Shown here in pieces: positions 42,281 to 50,939 of a stretch of 64,000 nucleotides of DNA (position 1 is its first letter; each line of letters opens with the position of its first letter). The position numbers were made by a program, and so were the translations under genes. Origin of the DNA: Chryseobacterium sp. JM1. Its GTDB lineage: Bacteria > Bacteroidota > Bacteroidia > Flavobacteriales > Weeksellaceae. Where the stretch lies: NCBI RefSeq assembly GCF_000737715.1, contig NZ_JPRN01000012.1, forward strand, positions 62,001 to 126,000, written 5' to 3'. Below the pieces are notes generated by a model. It worked only from the letters and a program-made list of their open reading frames with translations, searched no databases and had not been told where the DNA came from.

Positions 42281-42376
42281 TATAGCCAAGATCCTTTACC
42301 GGATGGAAAAAGACAATTAAAACCACATTACAGTTCTGCTTTTAAACTTCCCACTTCCATTCTTTAGATGCACTCT

Positions 42377-42976
42377 CTAATTAAAAAAAACTGTTTTCTT
42401 ACGCTCTTTTCCGTTTCTGATTCTCCAGGCGTGATAAGAGCTTGGAACGTCGTACTGCCATTTCGGAAGCAGTAAGACAATTAAAATCACATCAATATGA
42501 GAGATGAATCCCAATACAACCGTGAGGTAAAATGCCCAGCCCGTTTGCTGAAACCCGATCAGATAGGTAAAGGCAATCAGCAGGCTCAACCCCCACATTT
42601 TTGACAGAAACGCATGGGTACAGGTCTCCTTCCCGAATTTCCAGATACTGACGACGTAGCAAAGTGCTTCCATGACGAAGATTAAAAGAATCCCCTGCCA
42701 TTCATTTTTAATCAGTTCAGGATTCAGAAAATAGGATGCAAATCCTAAGGAGAGCCAGAAAATCAAATCGGTCTGACTATCTAACCTTCTTAATTTTTCC
42801 GAGGAAACGCCCACCTTCCGGGCAATGATTCCATCGAAAATATCTGTTAATAAGCCGAAATACATTAATCCTAAAATTAAAGATCCTGCTTCTGTTCCTT
42901 TAAAATAAGCTAATAAAAGAATAACGGGAGCCAGGATAAATCTGGTTGCGATCAGCAGATATGGTAACTTTTTCAT
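42377..42976 (-). CDS. CDP-alcohol phosphatidyltransferase family membrane enzyme
   Basis: 199-residue polytopic membrane protein, family of phospholipid head-group transferases. The CDP-OH motif DG-xx-AR-x8-G-xxx-D-xxx-D is visible as DGIIAR ... LDSQTD with all Asp residues and Arg kept, but the conserved Gly position is Leu (EKLRRLDSQTD). Membrane segments: ILAPVILLLAYF, LILGLMYFGLLTDIF, DLIFWLSLGFASYF, LLIFVMEALCYVV, FYLTVVLGFISHIDVILIVL. Substrate not determinable. Its start overlaps the stop of the upstream gene (42973-43614) by 4 nt, so the two are co-translated. Confidence 0.85.
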   Translation of the reverse strand: MKKLPYLLIATRFILAPVILLLAYFKGTEAGSLILGLMYFGLLTDIFDGIIARKVGVSSEKLRRLDSQTDLIFWLSLGFASYFLNPELIKNEWQGILLIFVMEALCYVVSIWKFGKETCTHAFLSKMWGLSLLIAFTYLIGFQQTGWAFYLTVVLGFISHIDVILIVLLLPKWQYDVPSSYHAWRIRNGKERKKTVFFN

Positions 42977-43614
42977 AATTTTTTGTTTTTAAAATTCCAA
43001 TTGATCAGGGGAAGTTTTCTTTTTTCATTCTCGTTCCAAAAGCCAATCTGTATGCCCCGTGAATCCTTACACACATTGATTAAGGCCACCTGAACACCTC
43101 TGCATTTCTGACTTACGTTCGCAAGAGGAGAAATGACCACACCTTTCGTTGTATGATGAAAATTGTACAATGGTGATACAGCCATTCCATTGGTAACCGA
43201 AGGTGCACTGATATTGCTGGATAGACTTAATTCCAGCCCGTTGGTCACAGTAGGTTCCATATTGACGATGGAAAGCTGCATTCCGTTAATCTTATTCATT
43301 TTATCCGGCAAAGGATCTGAACTGATATCTTTAATTCCCCAATTGTCAATAGATGTGATATTAACAAGGAACAAAACAGGAAAGAAAATTCCTAAACCAT
43401 TAAATCCCAATCCAACTCCATTGACTTTCTTAGGCTTTATTTCCTGGTCAATTTCATCATAATATTTAATAAGCACTCCATTCACATTTTTAGTTGCCTT
43501 CGAAGGCGAAAAAGCAATAAGCTTTGGCTTATTCAAATTATTATTTAAACTGTCCTGAGCATTGATGATACATACTATAAAAAAGCTGATCATCATTAAA
43601 AATTTTGTTTTCAT
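42973..43614 (-). CDS. Secreted surface-repeat protein, LA_2272-like
   Basis: 213 residues. Signal MKTKFLMMISFFIVCIINAQ. The mature part is built of repeats with an NG or RG turn every 14-19 residues (KNVNGVLIKYYDE, KKVNGVGLGFNG, NKINGMQLSIVN, TVTNGLELSLSSN, SVTNGMAVSPLYN, HTTKGVVISPLAN, KCRGVQVALINVC, DSRGIQIGFWNEN), the pattern of the LA_2272 surface-repeat family. The repeats suggest a stacked beta solenoid or barrel-associated domain. It is first-coupled to the phosphotransferase gene by an ATGA overlap. Function unknown. Confidence 0.75.
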   Translation of the reverse strand: MKTKFLMMISFFIVCIINAQDSLNNNLNKPKLIAFSPSKATKNVNGVLIKYYDEIDQEIKPKKVNGVGLGFNGLGIFFPVLFLVNITSIDNWGIKDISSDPLPDKMNKINGMQLSIVNMEPTVTNGLELSLSSNISAPSVTNGMAVSPLYNFHHTTKGVVISPLANVSQKCRGVQVALINVCKDSRGIQIGFWNENEKRKLPLINWNFKNKKL

Positions 43615-43625
43615 AATTTTTCATT

Positions 43626-44090
43626 TTAAAATCCTATTCTTAATTTTCCGTAAACATTATCTTTATTGGTCAGCCTAAAAGTAATACCAGCCGTGAATCC
43701 TTGTATTTTCACTTCACTGTTGTTATAAGATTTTGAATATCCTATTCCAATATCGCAAGCATTAAACAATGAGACCCCAGCTAAAGAATATGCATGAGAG
43801 AAAGAGGAGCCGGCCTTGACAAATAAAAGTGTTCCTATATTATAGCTTAAATGCAGGTCAGGAATTCCGTGTATTTTACCATTAGAATTTACCACCCCGT
43901 AACCTGTTCCTAAAAAAAGTTTGGTTTGACTAGTACTTTCGTTGATCAACATAAATTCTATACCTCCACGTAACAGATGTTTATTGGCATAAGAATAATC
44001 GATGTAATAAATTGGCTGGATCTTCTTTTGTGCCTTCATTGTGAATGATAAAAAAATGCATGATATAGTAAGAATTATTTTGTATTTCAT
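43626..44090 (-). CDS. Secreted beta-barrel-like protein, unknown
   Basis: 154 residues. Signal MKYKIILTISCIFLSFTMKA; mature QKKIQPIYYIDYSYANKHLL. Alternating strands with glycine (LFLGTGYGVVNSNGKIHGIP, LSYNIGTLLFVKAGSSFSHA, IQGFTAGITFRLTN) and a terminal Phe (YGKLRIGF) suggest a small outer-membrane barrel of about eight strands. I recognise no named family. It is 11 nt upstream of the LA_2272-like gene and heads this three-gene minus-strand operon. The regulator at 44188 is divergent across about 97 bp. Confidence 0.7.
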   Translation of the reverse strand: MKYKIILTISCIFLSFTMKAQKKIQPIYYIDYSYANKHLLRGGIEFMLINESTSQTKLFLGTGYGVVNSNGKIHGIPDLHLSYNIGTLLFVKAGSSFSHAYSLAGVSLFNACDIGIGYSKSYNNSEVKIQGFTAGITFRLTNKDNVYGKLRIGF

Positions 44091-44162
44091 TTGTTAAATA
44101 TTTATCCAAATTTGAAAAGAATATTTACTTTCCTAAATGTGATAAACCATTAACATTTTGAT

Positions 44163-44170
44163 TACATTTG
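44163..44170 (+). promoter_or_regulatory. -7 promoter element TACATTTG for the regulator gene
   Basis: TACATTTG fits TAnnTTTG and lies 17 nt before the ATG at 44188. It makes the upstream in-frame start at 44158 unlikely. Confidence 0.45.
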
Positions 44171-44187
44171 TGAAAATCACAAAAAAC

Positions 44188-45114
44188 ATGCATCAGGAAC
44201 TTTTACTTAAGGAAATCCGAAAGAAAATTGGGGACAAATCTTTGAATGATGAGATCGCCAATATTCTCAATATAAGCTATGATGCATCCCACAGAAGAAC
44301 GTCTTTGAAAGCAAAGTTCAGCTTTGAAGAAGCTCTGGAACTGGCAAAGTATTATCAGATTTCTCTCAATCAGTTTATCACTTCAGATCACCAGCTAGTG
44401 GTTCAGAAAACTTCAGGCGTGGACAAAACAGAAGATCTTCAGTCTTTTTTTCAGAATAATCTGAGCGTTTTTGAAAATTTACCACTGTCTGATGAGATGA
44501 CTGTTTATTATTCTGCCAAGGATATTCCTTTTTTTTACACGCTTTCGGACACATTGCTTTCCCGTTTTAAAATTTATGTCTGGATGAATCTGCTTAATGC
44601 GAAACAGGTTTTCATTCCTTTTCTGCAGTTTTCGCCGCCTTATTTTGAATCCAATACGCAGGAGCTGAAGAAGAGATACGAAGCACAAAATGTTGTAGAA
44701 TTGTGGAATGACAGGACAATTTCCAGTATTTTGCAACAAATTTTATTTTACTACGAAACCGGACTTTTACAGAAAAATGAAGCTGAAATTATCCTGAAAG
44801 AACTCAAAGAACTTATACAATATATCGAGCTGAAAACGGAAAGCAATCCAAAATTTCATTTGTATGAAAACGAACTGATGCATCTGTCCAATGATATTTT
44901 TTTCCATCATCCGCAACAGTCGCTTTTTGCCATACCGATCAATATGTTTGGATATATTTTGATTAATGACGAAAAAACCTGTGGTGAAACCCGGAATTAT
45001 TTTGAACATCAGATTAAAAATTCAAAATCGCTGAACACGTCCGGCAACCGCGACAGAAAAATATTTTTCAATAAAATGTTCGAGCAGATTGAAAATTTAA
45101 AACAAAAGCTATAA
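44188..45114 (+). CDS. XRE-like DNA-binding regulator with large C-terminal domain
   Basis: 308 residues from ATG 44188 (MHQELLLKEIRKKIG). An N-terminal helix-turn-helix is visible in SLNDEIANILNISYDASHRR and FSFEEALELAKYYQISLNQF, close to the lambda-repressor/XRE fold. The remaining 230 residues are mostly helical (FLQFSPPYFESNTQELKKRY, LQQILFYYETGLLQKNEAEI) and unrecognised. The stop and the ATG of the AraC-family gene are separated by one nucleotide, so both are one unit. The divergent neighbour is a secreted-protein operon; regulation of it is inference. Confidence 0.75.
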   Translation: MHQELLLKEIRKKIGDKSLNDEIANILNISYDASHRRTSLKAKFSFEEALELAKYYQISLNQFITSDHQLVVQKTSGVDKTEDLQSFFQNNLSVFENLPLSDEMTVYYSAKDIPFFYTLSDTLLSRFKIYVWMNLLNAKQVFIPFLQFSPPYFESNTQELKKRYEAQNVVELWNDRTISSILQQILFYYETGLLQKNEAEIILKELKELIQYIELKTESNPKFHLYENELMHLSNDIFFHHPQQSLFAIPINMFGYILINDEKTCGETRNYFEHQIKNSKSLNTSGNRDRKIFFNKMFEQIENLKQKL

Positions 45115-45115
45115 T

Positions 45116-45919
45116 ATGAAAAACCTCCATAATGGTGAATTTTTCGGCCAGACCAATGAAACGCTGCGTTTCGACGGATTGACCATTACGGATACGGAAT
45201 ACACGCATCCCTACGTCGACTGGCATTATCATGAAAATGCTTATTTCACTTTTCTGCTGCAGGGAAATATGGCGGAGGGAAACAGAAAGGAAACCTATGA
45301 CTGTCCTGCAGGAACGCTGCTTTATCATCATTGGGAGGATGCTCATTACAATATCAAACCGGATATTTTTACGAGAGGATTTCATCTTGAACTTACGGAA
45401 GACTGGTTTAAACAGTTTGGAGTTTCCAAAGACGCCATTGAAGGAAGTTTTAACCTGAAAGATCCCGCGATAAAATTATTCATGTACAGGATTTTCAGGG
45501 AAACAAAATTGACTGATCCTTCTTTTGAGCTGTCTGTTCATGAGCTTCTGCTTAATATATTCAATCAGCTAACAGAAAAGAGCGGAAATTTTGACAGAAA
45601 GCCAGTCTGGGTCAGTAAGATTGATGAAATACTTCATGAAAATTTTACAGAAAAGCTAAGTCTGACAGGGCTTTCCAAGACCTTGGATATCCATCCTGTT
45701 CACTTAAGCAGGGATTTTCAGAAACATTTTCAATGTACTTTAGGCGTATACATCAGAAAACTGAAGATCAATAAATCGATGACACTTCTCAATACCCCTT
45801 CCTCTTTGGCTGAAGTGGCACTGGAATGTGGTTTTGCAGACCAGAGTCATTTTATCAGATCATTCAGAGAATATATGGGGATTACTCCTTTGCAATACAA
45901 AACTCTTCTGAAGAAATAA
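45116..45919 (+). CDS. AraC-family transcriptional regulator
   Basis: 267 residues. N-terminal cupin-like domain (YVDWHYHENAYFTFLLQGNM, CPAGTLLYHHWEDAHYN) and C-terminal double helix-turn-helix: FTEKLSLTGLSKTLDIHPVH, LSRDFQKHFQCTLGVYIRKL, then LAEVALECGFADQSHFIRSF and REYMGITPLQYKT, the AraC/XylS signature. The ligand is not predictable. It is tightly linked to the XRE-like gene before it, and the serine hydrolase gene begins 66 bp later in the same direction with its own -7 element, so it is a plausible target. Confidence 0.9.
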   Translation: MKNLHNGEFFGQTNETLRFDGLTITDTEYTHPYVDWHYHENAYFTFLLQGNMAEGNRKETYDCPAGTLLYHHWEDAHYNIKPDIFTRGFHLELTEDWFKQFGVSKDAIEGSFNLKDPAIKLFMYRIFRETKLTDPSFELSVHELLLNIFNQLTEKSGNFDRKPVWVSKIDEILHENFTEKLSLTGLSKTLDIHPVHLSRDFQKHFQCTLGVYIRKLKINKSMTLLNTPSSLAEVALECGFADQSHFIRSFREYMGITPLQYKTLLKK

Positions 45920-45959
45920 TAATGTTAATTTCATTCTATTTTTTCTGAAAACCTATTTA

Positions 45960-45967
45960 TACTTTTG
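45960..45967 (+). promoter_or_regulatory. -7 promoter element TACTTTTG of the serine hydrolase gene
   Basis: TACTTTTG fits TAnnTTTG and lies 18 nt before the start at 45986. No TTG at -33. Confidence 0.4.
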
Positions 45968-45985
45968 TTCAGATAAAATATTAAA

Positions 45986-47632
45986 ATGAAATCTATTCTA
46001 CTGTTTGTCTTATTTCTATGTTTCGGACTTTCTTTTGGGCAATCCAAAAATCTTACAGATCCGGATCCGGTCACGCTTCCCCTTCATAAAAAATACATCA
46101 ATACCATTGTTTTCCTGGATAAAACCATAGCTCCGGACCAATTAAAAGAATCCGATTTTCTTAAGACGATGGAATTTCAGGAAGATAAGGATTTAGGCAT
46201 CCGTATTTTTATGGACAATGCTTTGGTTAATTATTTACACCAAATCGATCCGTCGTTATCCGCTGATGAGCTTCTGAAAAAAGGAAATTATCAATTCAAT
46301 TTCTTTGTTGACGGAAAATTGATCTACACTGAAAATCTGAATACCGGAGCGGGAATTGCTGAAGACAAAAAGACGAAAACTACGCTGAGAATCCCTTTAT
46401 CAAGTTCAAAAAACGAAGATTCGTGGGGAAGGTATCTGTGGATGAGATTCTATCTTGGCAACGGCGGAATTGATGCACTGGAAGAGGGAAAACATGTTCT
46501 GAAAATTGAAATCAAGCCTTATTTAAAAACTCCATCATTAAAGGTTGGACCTACGATTGCAACAGGGGAAATTAGCTTAACAATCCCGCGTAAAAATATT
46601 CCACAACAACAGGTTGCCATTCAAAAGATACAGCCCAACAGCGGATGGAAGGTATCAGATGAAAAACTGGATCAGGAAAAAATAAAACTTTTAAATACAA
46701 AAATTGCTCAAAACCGGTTCAGAGAGATCACAAGTATTGTCGTGATCAAAAATGAAAAGCTTCTTCTGGAGGAATATTTCAACCAATCCGGGAGAGATTC
46801 CTTGCAGGATACGCGTTCAGTAGGAAAGTCCTTTGCGTCGGCTTTAATGGGTATTGCCATAAAAGACGGACATCTTAAAAGTGAAAACCAGATGCTGAGA
46901 GATTTTTATGATCTTAAACAGTTCAAAAACTATTCATCCGGAAAGGATAGCGTTACCATTAAAAGTCTCCTGACGATGAGCTCCGGATTTGACGGTAATG
47001 ATCAGGATGAAAGCTCTCCTGGAAATGAGGAAAATATGTATCCTACCGACAACTGGGTAAAGTTCACCCTGGATTTGCCTACAACAGAGAATAAGCCTGG
47101 AAAAGTCTGGAATTATTTCACTTCAGGCGTTGTGGTGACAGGAGATATTTTAGACAAAAATGTTCCAAAAGGTCTTGAAAAGTATGCGGATAATAAGTTG
47201 TTTCAACCCCTTGGCATCACTCATTATAAATGGCAGTTCACCCCACAACAAAAGCCTTCTCTGGCTGGTGGATTACGTATGAAATCGCTGGATTTTGCTA
47301 AGTTTGGACAGCTTTATAAAAATAATGGAGTATGGAACGGAAAAAATATTATCAATAAAAACTGGGTAAAAAAATCTTTCACTAATTATTTCACCAATGA
47401 CCCTGATTCTGAAGGCTATGGCTACTTATTCTGGAGAAAAATCTATAAAGTAGGAAACCGGAATTTTGAAGCATATCAATGCAGTGGAAACGGCGGAAAC
47501 AAAATTATTATGTTCACGGAAATCCCCGTAGTGATTGCTATTACGGCTAAAGCATACAACAAATCTTATGCACATGTACAGTCTGAGAAGATTGTTCAGG
47601 AGTATTTGTTACCTGCCTTGGGTGATAAATAA
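45986..47632 (+). CDS. Exported serine hydrolase (beta-lactamase fold) with extra N-terminal domain
   Basis: 548 residues. Signal MKSILLFVLFLCFGLSFGQS. Residues about 20-210 are an extra domain of unknown type (DPVTLPLHKKYINTIVFLDK, LWMRFYLGNGGIDALEEGK). The class-C/AmpC-like domain follows with the SxxK nucleophile in DTRSVGKSFASALMG, LLTMSSGFDG, a second motif in WNYFTSGVVVTGD (YxT in place of YxN) and a C-terminal SGNGGNKIIMF loop. Known relatives are peptidases or esterases rather than antibiotic-degrading enzymes. The two other serine hydrolases at 60894 and 62346 are separate subfamilies. Confidence 0.85.
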   Translation: MKSILLFVLFLCFGLSFGQSKNLTDPDPVTLPLHKKYINTIVFLDKTIAPDQLKESDFLKTMEFQEDKDLGIRIFMDNALVNYLHQIDPSLSADELLKKGNYQFNFFVDGKLIYTENLNTGAGIAEDKKTKTTLRIPLSSSKNEDSWGRYLWMRFYLGNGGIDALEEGKHVLKIEIKPYLKTPSLKVGPTIATGEISLTIPRKNIPQQQVAIQKIQPNSGWKVSDEKLDQEKIKLLNTKIAQNRFREITSIVVIKNEKLLLEEYFNQSGRDSLQDTRSVGKSFASALMGIAIKDGHLKSENQMLRDFYDLKQFKNYSSGKDSVTIKSLLTMSSGFDGNDQDESSPGNEENMYPTDNWVKFTLDLPTTENKPGKVWNYFTSGVVVTGDILDKNVPKGLEKYADNKLFQPLGITHYKWQFTPQQKPSLAGGLRMKSLDFAKFGQLYKNNGVWNGKNIINKNWVKKSFTNYFTNDPDSEGYGYLFWRKIYKVGNRNFEAYQCSGNGGNKIIMFTEIPVVIAITAKAYNKSYAHVQSEKIVQEYLLPALGDK

Positions 47633-47872
47633 TGAGTAATGGGTAATGAGCAATGAGTAATGAAAATGCTTGTTGCTTGTTGCTAGTTAGTAGTTGCTCA
47701 ATTTACTGGGAAAAGTTTCATGTTTCATATCTTGTGTCTGAAATCTGATAAAGAAGACCATACCAAAATAGTCGCTTCTGATCCTATAAAGACCAAAACG
47801 GGGAAATATTTCTTAGTAAGTAATGAGAGAGAGGGGAAGTTTCAGATCTGTTATCTGAACAATTGATTTGAC
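47633..47872. repeat. Gap with dispersed GAGTAATGGGTAATGAG and TTGTGTCTGAAATCTG repeats
   Basis: AGTAATGGGTAATGAGCAA, TTGCTTGTTGCTAGTTAG and TCATATCTTGTGTCTGAAAT are variants of phrases seen at 18045-18118 and 50460-50910. No gene. Confidence 0.5.
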
Positions 47873-48415
47873 CTATTCGTCTTTTTTAGAGGACACTAAA
47901 AAGACGTCGATAAGTCCTTCCGGAAGCTGCATTTTGATGAATCTTTCTTCTCTGTTCACCTCCAGGATCCAGTCTTTGATGATAGGAATCACTACTTCTT
48001 TTCCGTCCAGGTTGGTCACGAAATAGTTTTGAGCCGTCTGATCGTTTACAGATCTTATCACCCCGCATTCTTTATCATTTTCATCAAGAATATCGAAACC
48101 GATGATCTCGTGATAATAAAACTGCTTTCCGGAAAGTTTCGGAAGTGTAGCAAGCGGCAGATAAACACTTTTCCCTAAAGATTGGTCTACCAGTGTTTCG
48201 GAAGAATTTTTAAATGCAATATTCAGAGCATCGTTTTTGCTCCAGGATGTTTTTTCAATAAAAAATGGAACCAATAATCCGTTGATTTCAACGAATATTG
48301 ATTCCAATTTATTGTAAAGCTCGGGTTGATCGGTATCCAATTTAAGGATAACATTTCCCGCAAGGCCATGTCTGCGTGTGATTTTTCCTAGTAAATAGCA
48401 ATCTTCTTTACGCAT
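47873..48415 (-). CDS. rimM: Ribosome maturation factor RimM
   Basis: 180 residues, assists 16S rRNA 3'-domain maturation and binds S19 in known systems. The N-terminal RimM beta-barrel (YLLGKITRRHGLAGNVILKL) and the C-terminal PRC-barrel (YYHEIIGFDILDENDKECGV, TNLDGKEVVIPIIKDWILEV, MQLPEGLIDVF) are present. It lies 12 bp downstream of rpsP, the usual order rpsP-rimM. No trmD follows. Confidence 0.95.
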   Translation of the reverse strand: MRKEDCYLLGKITRRHGLAGNVILKLDTDQPELYNKLESIFVEINGLLVPFFIEKTSWSKNDALNIAFKNSSETLVDQSLGKSVYLPLATLPKLSGKQFYYHEIIGFDILDENDKECGVIRSVNDQTAQNYFVTNLDGKEVVIPIIKDWILEVNREERFIKMQLPEGLIDVFLVSSKKDE

Positions 48416-48427
48416 ACAGGTTTATTT

Positions 48428-48994
48428 TTAAGCTTCAGTGTTTTCTTCAGTTTCAGCAGCAGGAGCTTCTCCTTCTGTAGCTTCAGCAACAACTTCTTCA
48501 GCAGGTGCGTTAGCAGCTTCTTCAGCAGCTTTAGCATCAGCTTCAACTTGTGCAGCAGCAGCAACTCTAGCTTCGTTTACTTTAACTTCAGCTTCTAAAG
48601 CAGCTTTCTTAGCGTCAGCCTGAGCTTTAGTTAAACCTTCTACTTTACCTTGTACTTTTTGATCTTTAGATTCTACCCAAGCATTGAATCTTTTTTCAGC
48701 TTCAGCTTCGTCAAAAGCTCCTTTAGCAACTCCACCTTGTAAGTGTTTTTTGTAAAGGGCACCTTTATAAGAAAGGATAGCTCTTGCAGTATCAGTTGGC
48801 TGAGCACCGTTGTTTAACCACTTTACAGCAGAATCAACGTTCAAATCGATAGTAGCAGGGTTAGTAATTGGGTTGTAAGTTCCTAGCTTCTCGATGAATC
48901 TACCATCTCTTCTAGCTCTAGAATCTGCAACCACGATGTGGAAGAAAGGCTTACCTTTTTTACCGTGTCTTTGTAATCTGATTTTTACTGACAT
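48428..48994 (-). CDS. rpsP: Ribosomal protein S16 with long Ala/Glu-rich extension
   Basis: 188 residues; E. coli S16 has 82. The S16 fold covers residues 1 to about 85 (MSVKIRLQRHGKKGKPFFHI, VVADSRARRDGRFIEKLGTY, ILSYKGALYKKHLQGGV). The remaining 100 residues are low-complexity: a Lys/Ala helix-forming stretch (AQADAKKAALEAEVKVNEAR, ARVAAAAQVEADAKAAEEAA) and an acidic end (EGEAPAAETEENTEA). Such tails are seen in many Bacteroidota. The promoter upstream is a textbook TTG-N19-TATCTTTG. rimM follows. Confidence 0.95.
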   Translation of the reverse strand: MSVKIRLQRHGKKGKPFFHIVVADSRARRDGRFIEKLGTYNPITNPATIDLNVDSAVKWLNNGAQPTDTARAILSYKGALYKKHLQGGVAKGAFDEAEAEKRFNAWVESKDQKVQGKVEGLTKAQADAKKAALEAEVKVNEARVAAAAQVEADAKAAEEAANAPAEEVVAEATEGEAPAAETEENTEA

Positions 48995-49043
48995 AATGTT
49001 GTGAATTTTATGGGAACTCGTCCCAGTTAAATATTTAAGAGTG

Positions 49044-49073
49044 CAAAGATAAATAAAAAATTTTATCCGACAA
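49044..49073 (-). promoter_or_regulatory. Promoter of rpsP-rimM (TTG-N19-TATCTTTG)
   Basis: On the minus strand TTG (49073-49071), a 19-nt spacer and TATCTTTG (49051-49044) match the Bacteroidota promoter consensus exactly, 50 nt upstream of the rpsP ATG. Confidence 0.8.
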
Positions 49074-49186
49074 TTATTAAATGAAACAATTTATCAATCG
49101 ACCATTACAACAGCGCTTTTGGATTTCCTTACCAAAGAATCCAGTGTTATATTGTTACACTGATAAATTGCTACATTATTATTGTA

Positions 49187-49699
49187 TTAATCCACTTTTC
49201 CCATATAGAAAAGCCCCAGACATTTCTGGTTTTCTTCGATGGTCAAAGATTCCTTAAGATGGTTGACAATGGCAGGAGAACTCCAGTAGCAGCCTACATT
49301 ATTTGCTGTACAAGTAAGGTACATATTCTGTACCGCCATAGAAACGGCAGCGATCTCTTCCCATTCCGGAACCATTCCGCTGAAATTAACGACAATGGAA
49401 ACCACGGCATCTGATGTATTGATCTTAAAACCGATATCCTGATATTTCTTCTCTAAAAAAGTCTGTTCAGACTGACTCGCTTTGTAAATAGCCTGCATTT
49501 CTAAAGCCAGTTTTGCTTTTTCTTCCCCTCTGAAAACCTTAAAACGCCAAGGTTTTGTACGCTTATGGTTCGGAGCTAATGTCGCTGAGTGTAAGATTTC
49601 ATCTATGACTTCCTGAGCAATTTCGGTCTCAGCATAATCTTTTGGAAAGATGCTTCTCCTCTGTTCTATGATTTCTTTTAAAATTTCTGCATTATTCAT
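49187..49699 (-). CDS. Nitroreductase-family flavoprotein
   Basis: 170 residues, cytoplasmic. FMN-binding pattern: IIEQRRSIFPKDYAETEIAQ at the N-terminus, SATLAPNHKRTKPWRFKVF (phosphate/ribityl contacts, consensus xxPSxxNxQPWxF), AVSMAVQNMYLTCTANNVGC and SSPAIVNHLKESLTIEENQK. The family reduces nitro or quinone compounds with NAD(P)H; the substrate is not predictable. At 170 residues it is shorter than the typical 190-220. A TAAATTTG sequence lies only about 5 nt before the start. Confidence 0.87.
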   Translation of the reverse strand: MNNAEILKEIIEQRRSIFPKDYAETEIAQEVIDEILHSATLAPNHKRTKPWRFKVFRGEEKAKLALEMQAIYKASQSEQTFLEKKYQDIGFKINTSDAVVSIVVNFSGMVPEWEEIAAVSMAVQNMYLTCTANNVGCYWSSPAIVNHLKESLTIEENQKCLGLFYMGKVD

Positions 49700-49748
49700 G
49701 CTGCAAATTTACAATATGAAATTGAATGCATTACAGCATTACAATGAT

Positions 49749-50387
49749 TTAACTTTGATTTTTCAACAATAACCGGCGGCTTTTATAGGTTTTATACTGA
49801 GTTAATACGAATGTAAGTAATACGATTACAGCCAATCCTCTCGCTATCCATTGCTCCAGGCCTTCCTTTACAGGTCCCGGCCATGATAACCCCAGAAGAC
49901 AAAGGGTATACATAATGCCTGCATTGATCCAGATTCGTCCCGGATCCGGATAGTTTTTTACGGTCATGGGTTTGTTATAGCCAAGAACAGGCATCAGTTT
50001 ATGATGATCCCAGATCAGCAATACAATTACGGCCATCATCATCATAGAAGTGATCACCCATGTTCCGGTGAAGGAAAGACTGATGGTAATGATCCAGATG
50101 TTACTTAATATCGCTAAAAATAGAAGAGTTCCCAAAAGTGCGAACCGCTGGGTCATCAGTAAAATTCCGGCCACAATCTGGGAAAGTCCTAAAAAATTCC
50201 AGTAAAATCCCGTCTGATACATGGCTTCAAAAAAATAACCTATCGGGGTATCTATGGAAAGAACGGTAAATCTGTTTCCCAATAATTTCGTCAGGCCTGA
50301 AGGAAAAAATGCAAATCCCACCAAATACCTTAAGTGAATAATAATCCATTGATTCCGTCTGCTGGTTCTTAGTTTTTCAAATGTCAT
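49749..50387 (-). CDS. DoxX-like integral membrane protein
   Basis: 212 residues. Predicted five to six membrane segments (WIIIHLRYLVGFAFFPSGLT, FLGLSQIVAGILLMTQRFAL, LLGTLLFLAILSNIWIITIS, VITSMMMMAVIVLLIWDHH, IWINAGIMYTLCLLGLSW, GLAVIVLLTFVLTQY) with the FAFFPSGLTKLLG and AGILLM pattern of DoxX-like proteins. Function unknown in this context. The C-terminus is basic (YKTYKSRRLLLKNQS). It is followed by the nitroreductase gene on the same strand with a 49-bp gap. Confidence 0.8.
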   Translation of the reverse strand: MTFEKLRTSRRNQWIIIHLRYLVGFAFFPSGLTKLLGNRFTVLSIDTPIGYFFEAMYQTGFYWNFLGLSQIVAGILLMTQRFALLGTLLFLAILSNIWIITISLSFTGTWVITSMMMMAVIVLLIWDHHKLMPVLGYNKPMTVKNYPDPGRIWINAGIMYTLCLLGLSWPGPVKEGLEQWIARGLAVIVLLTFVLTQYKTYKSRRLLLKNQS

Positions 50388-50939
50388 GGCGTGTTTTGAG
50401 TTGGAGGGTTGGAGAGTTTTTGGGTTGGAGAGTGTGAGGGTTTGAGAGTAGCTGAGTTTTGTTGATGGTTGCTAGTTGCTGGTTGCTGGTTATATAGTTT
50501 ACAAAATTTGCGGTAAAAACGTCTCATATCTAACATCTGAAACCTTGTTTCTTAGATCAAAACCCAAACTTTTCATATTAAATAGCAAATATTTTCGTGC
50601 TTGAATCTAGGTTTTGGGTAAAGCCGGATAAATGGAGATGATCTGTTAAACTAAAGCCCGTTCCTATTGAATGTGATAGATTGAGTATTGTCATTTCTTC
50701 ATATATTGGAATACTCAACCCTTGTTGTTTTTAATATATTTATAAAAATACAGAAATACAAAAGGCCTTAACCTTAATTCTGAAATCTCGTGTCTGAAAT
50801 CTAACATCTTGATTCTTGGCTCTTGGTTCTTGGCTCTAAAATTCACCCTTCACTTGCAAAGCAAAATTCACAATTGACAATTTCCGTCTGAAATCTGATG
50901 TCTGACATCTAGCGTCGTGGCCCTTGAATCTTCTCCCAA
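50388..50939. repeat. 552-bp intergenic region of dispersed repeats
   Basis: Begins with GGTTGGAGAGTTTTTGGGTT type text (complement of 17621-17670), then GTTGCTAGTTGCTGGTTGCTG, ATCTAACATCTGAAACC, ATCTCGTGTCTGAAATC, TTCACCCTTCACTTGCAAAG and AAATCTGATGTCTGACATC. These are the same phrases as at 17454-17801 and 25270-25345. No coding or RNA gene seen. Confidence 0.6.
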
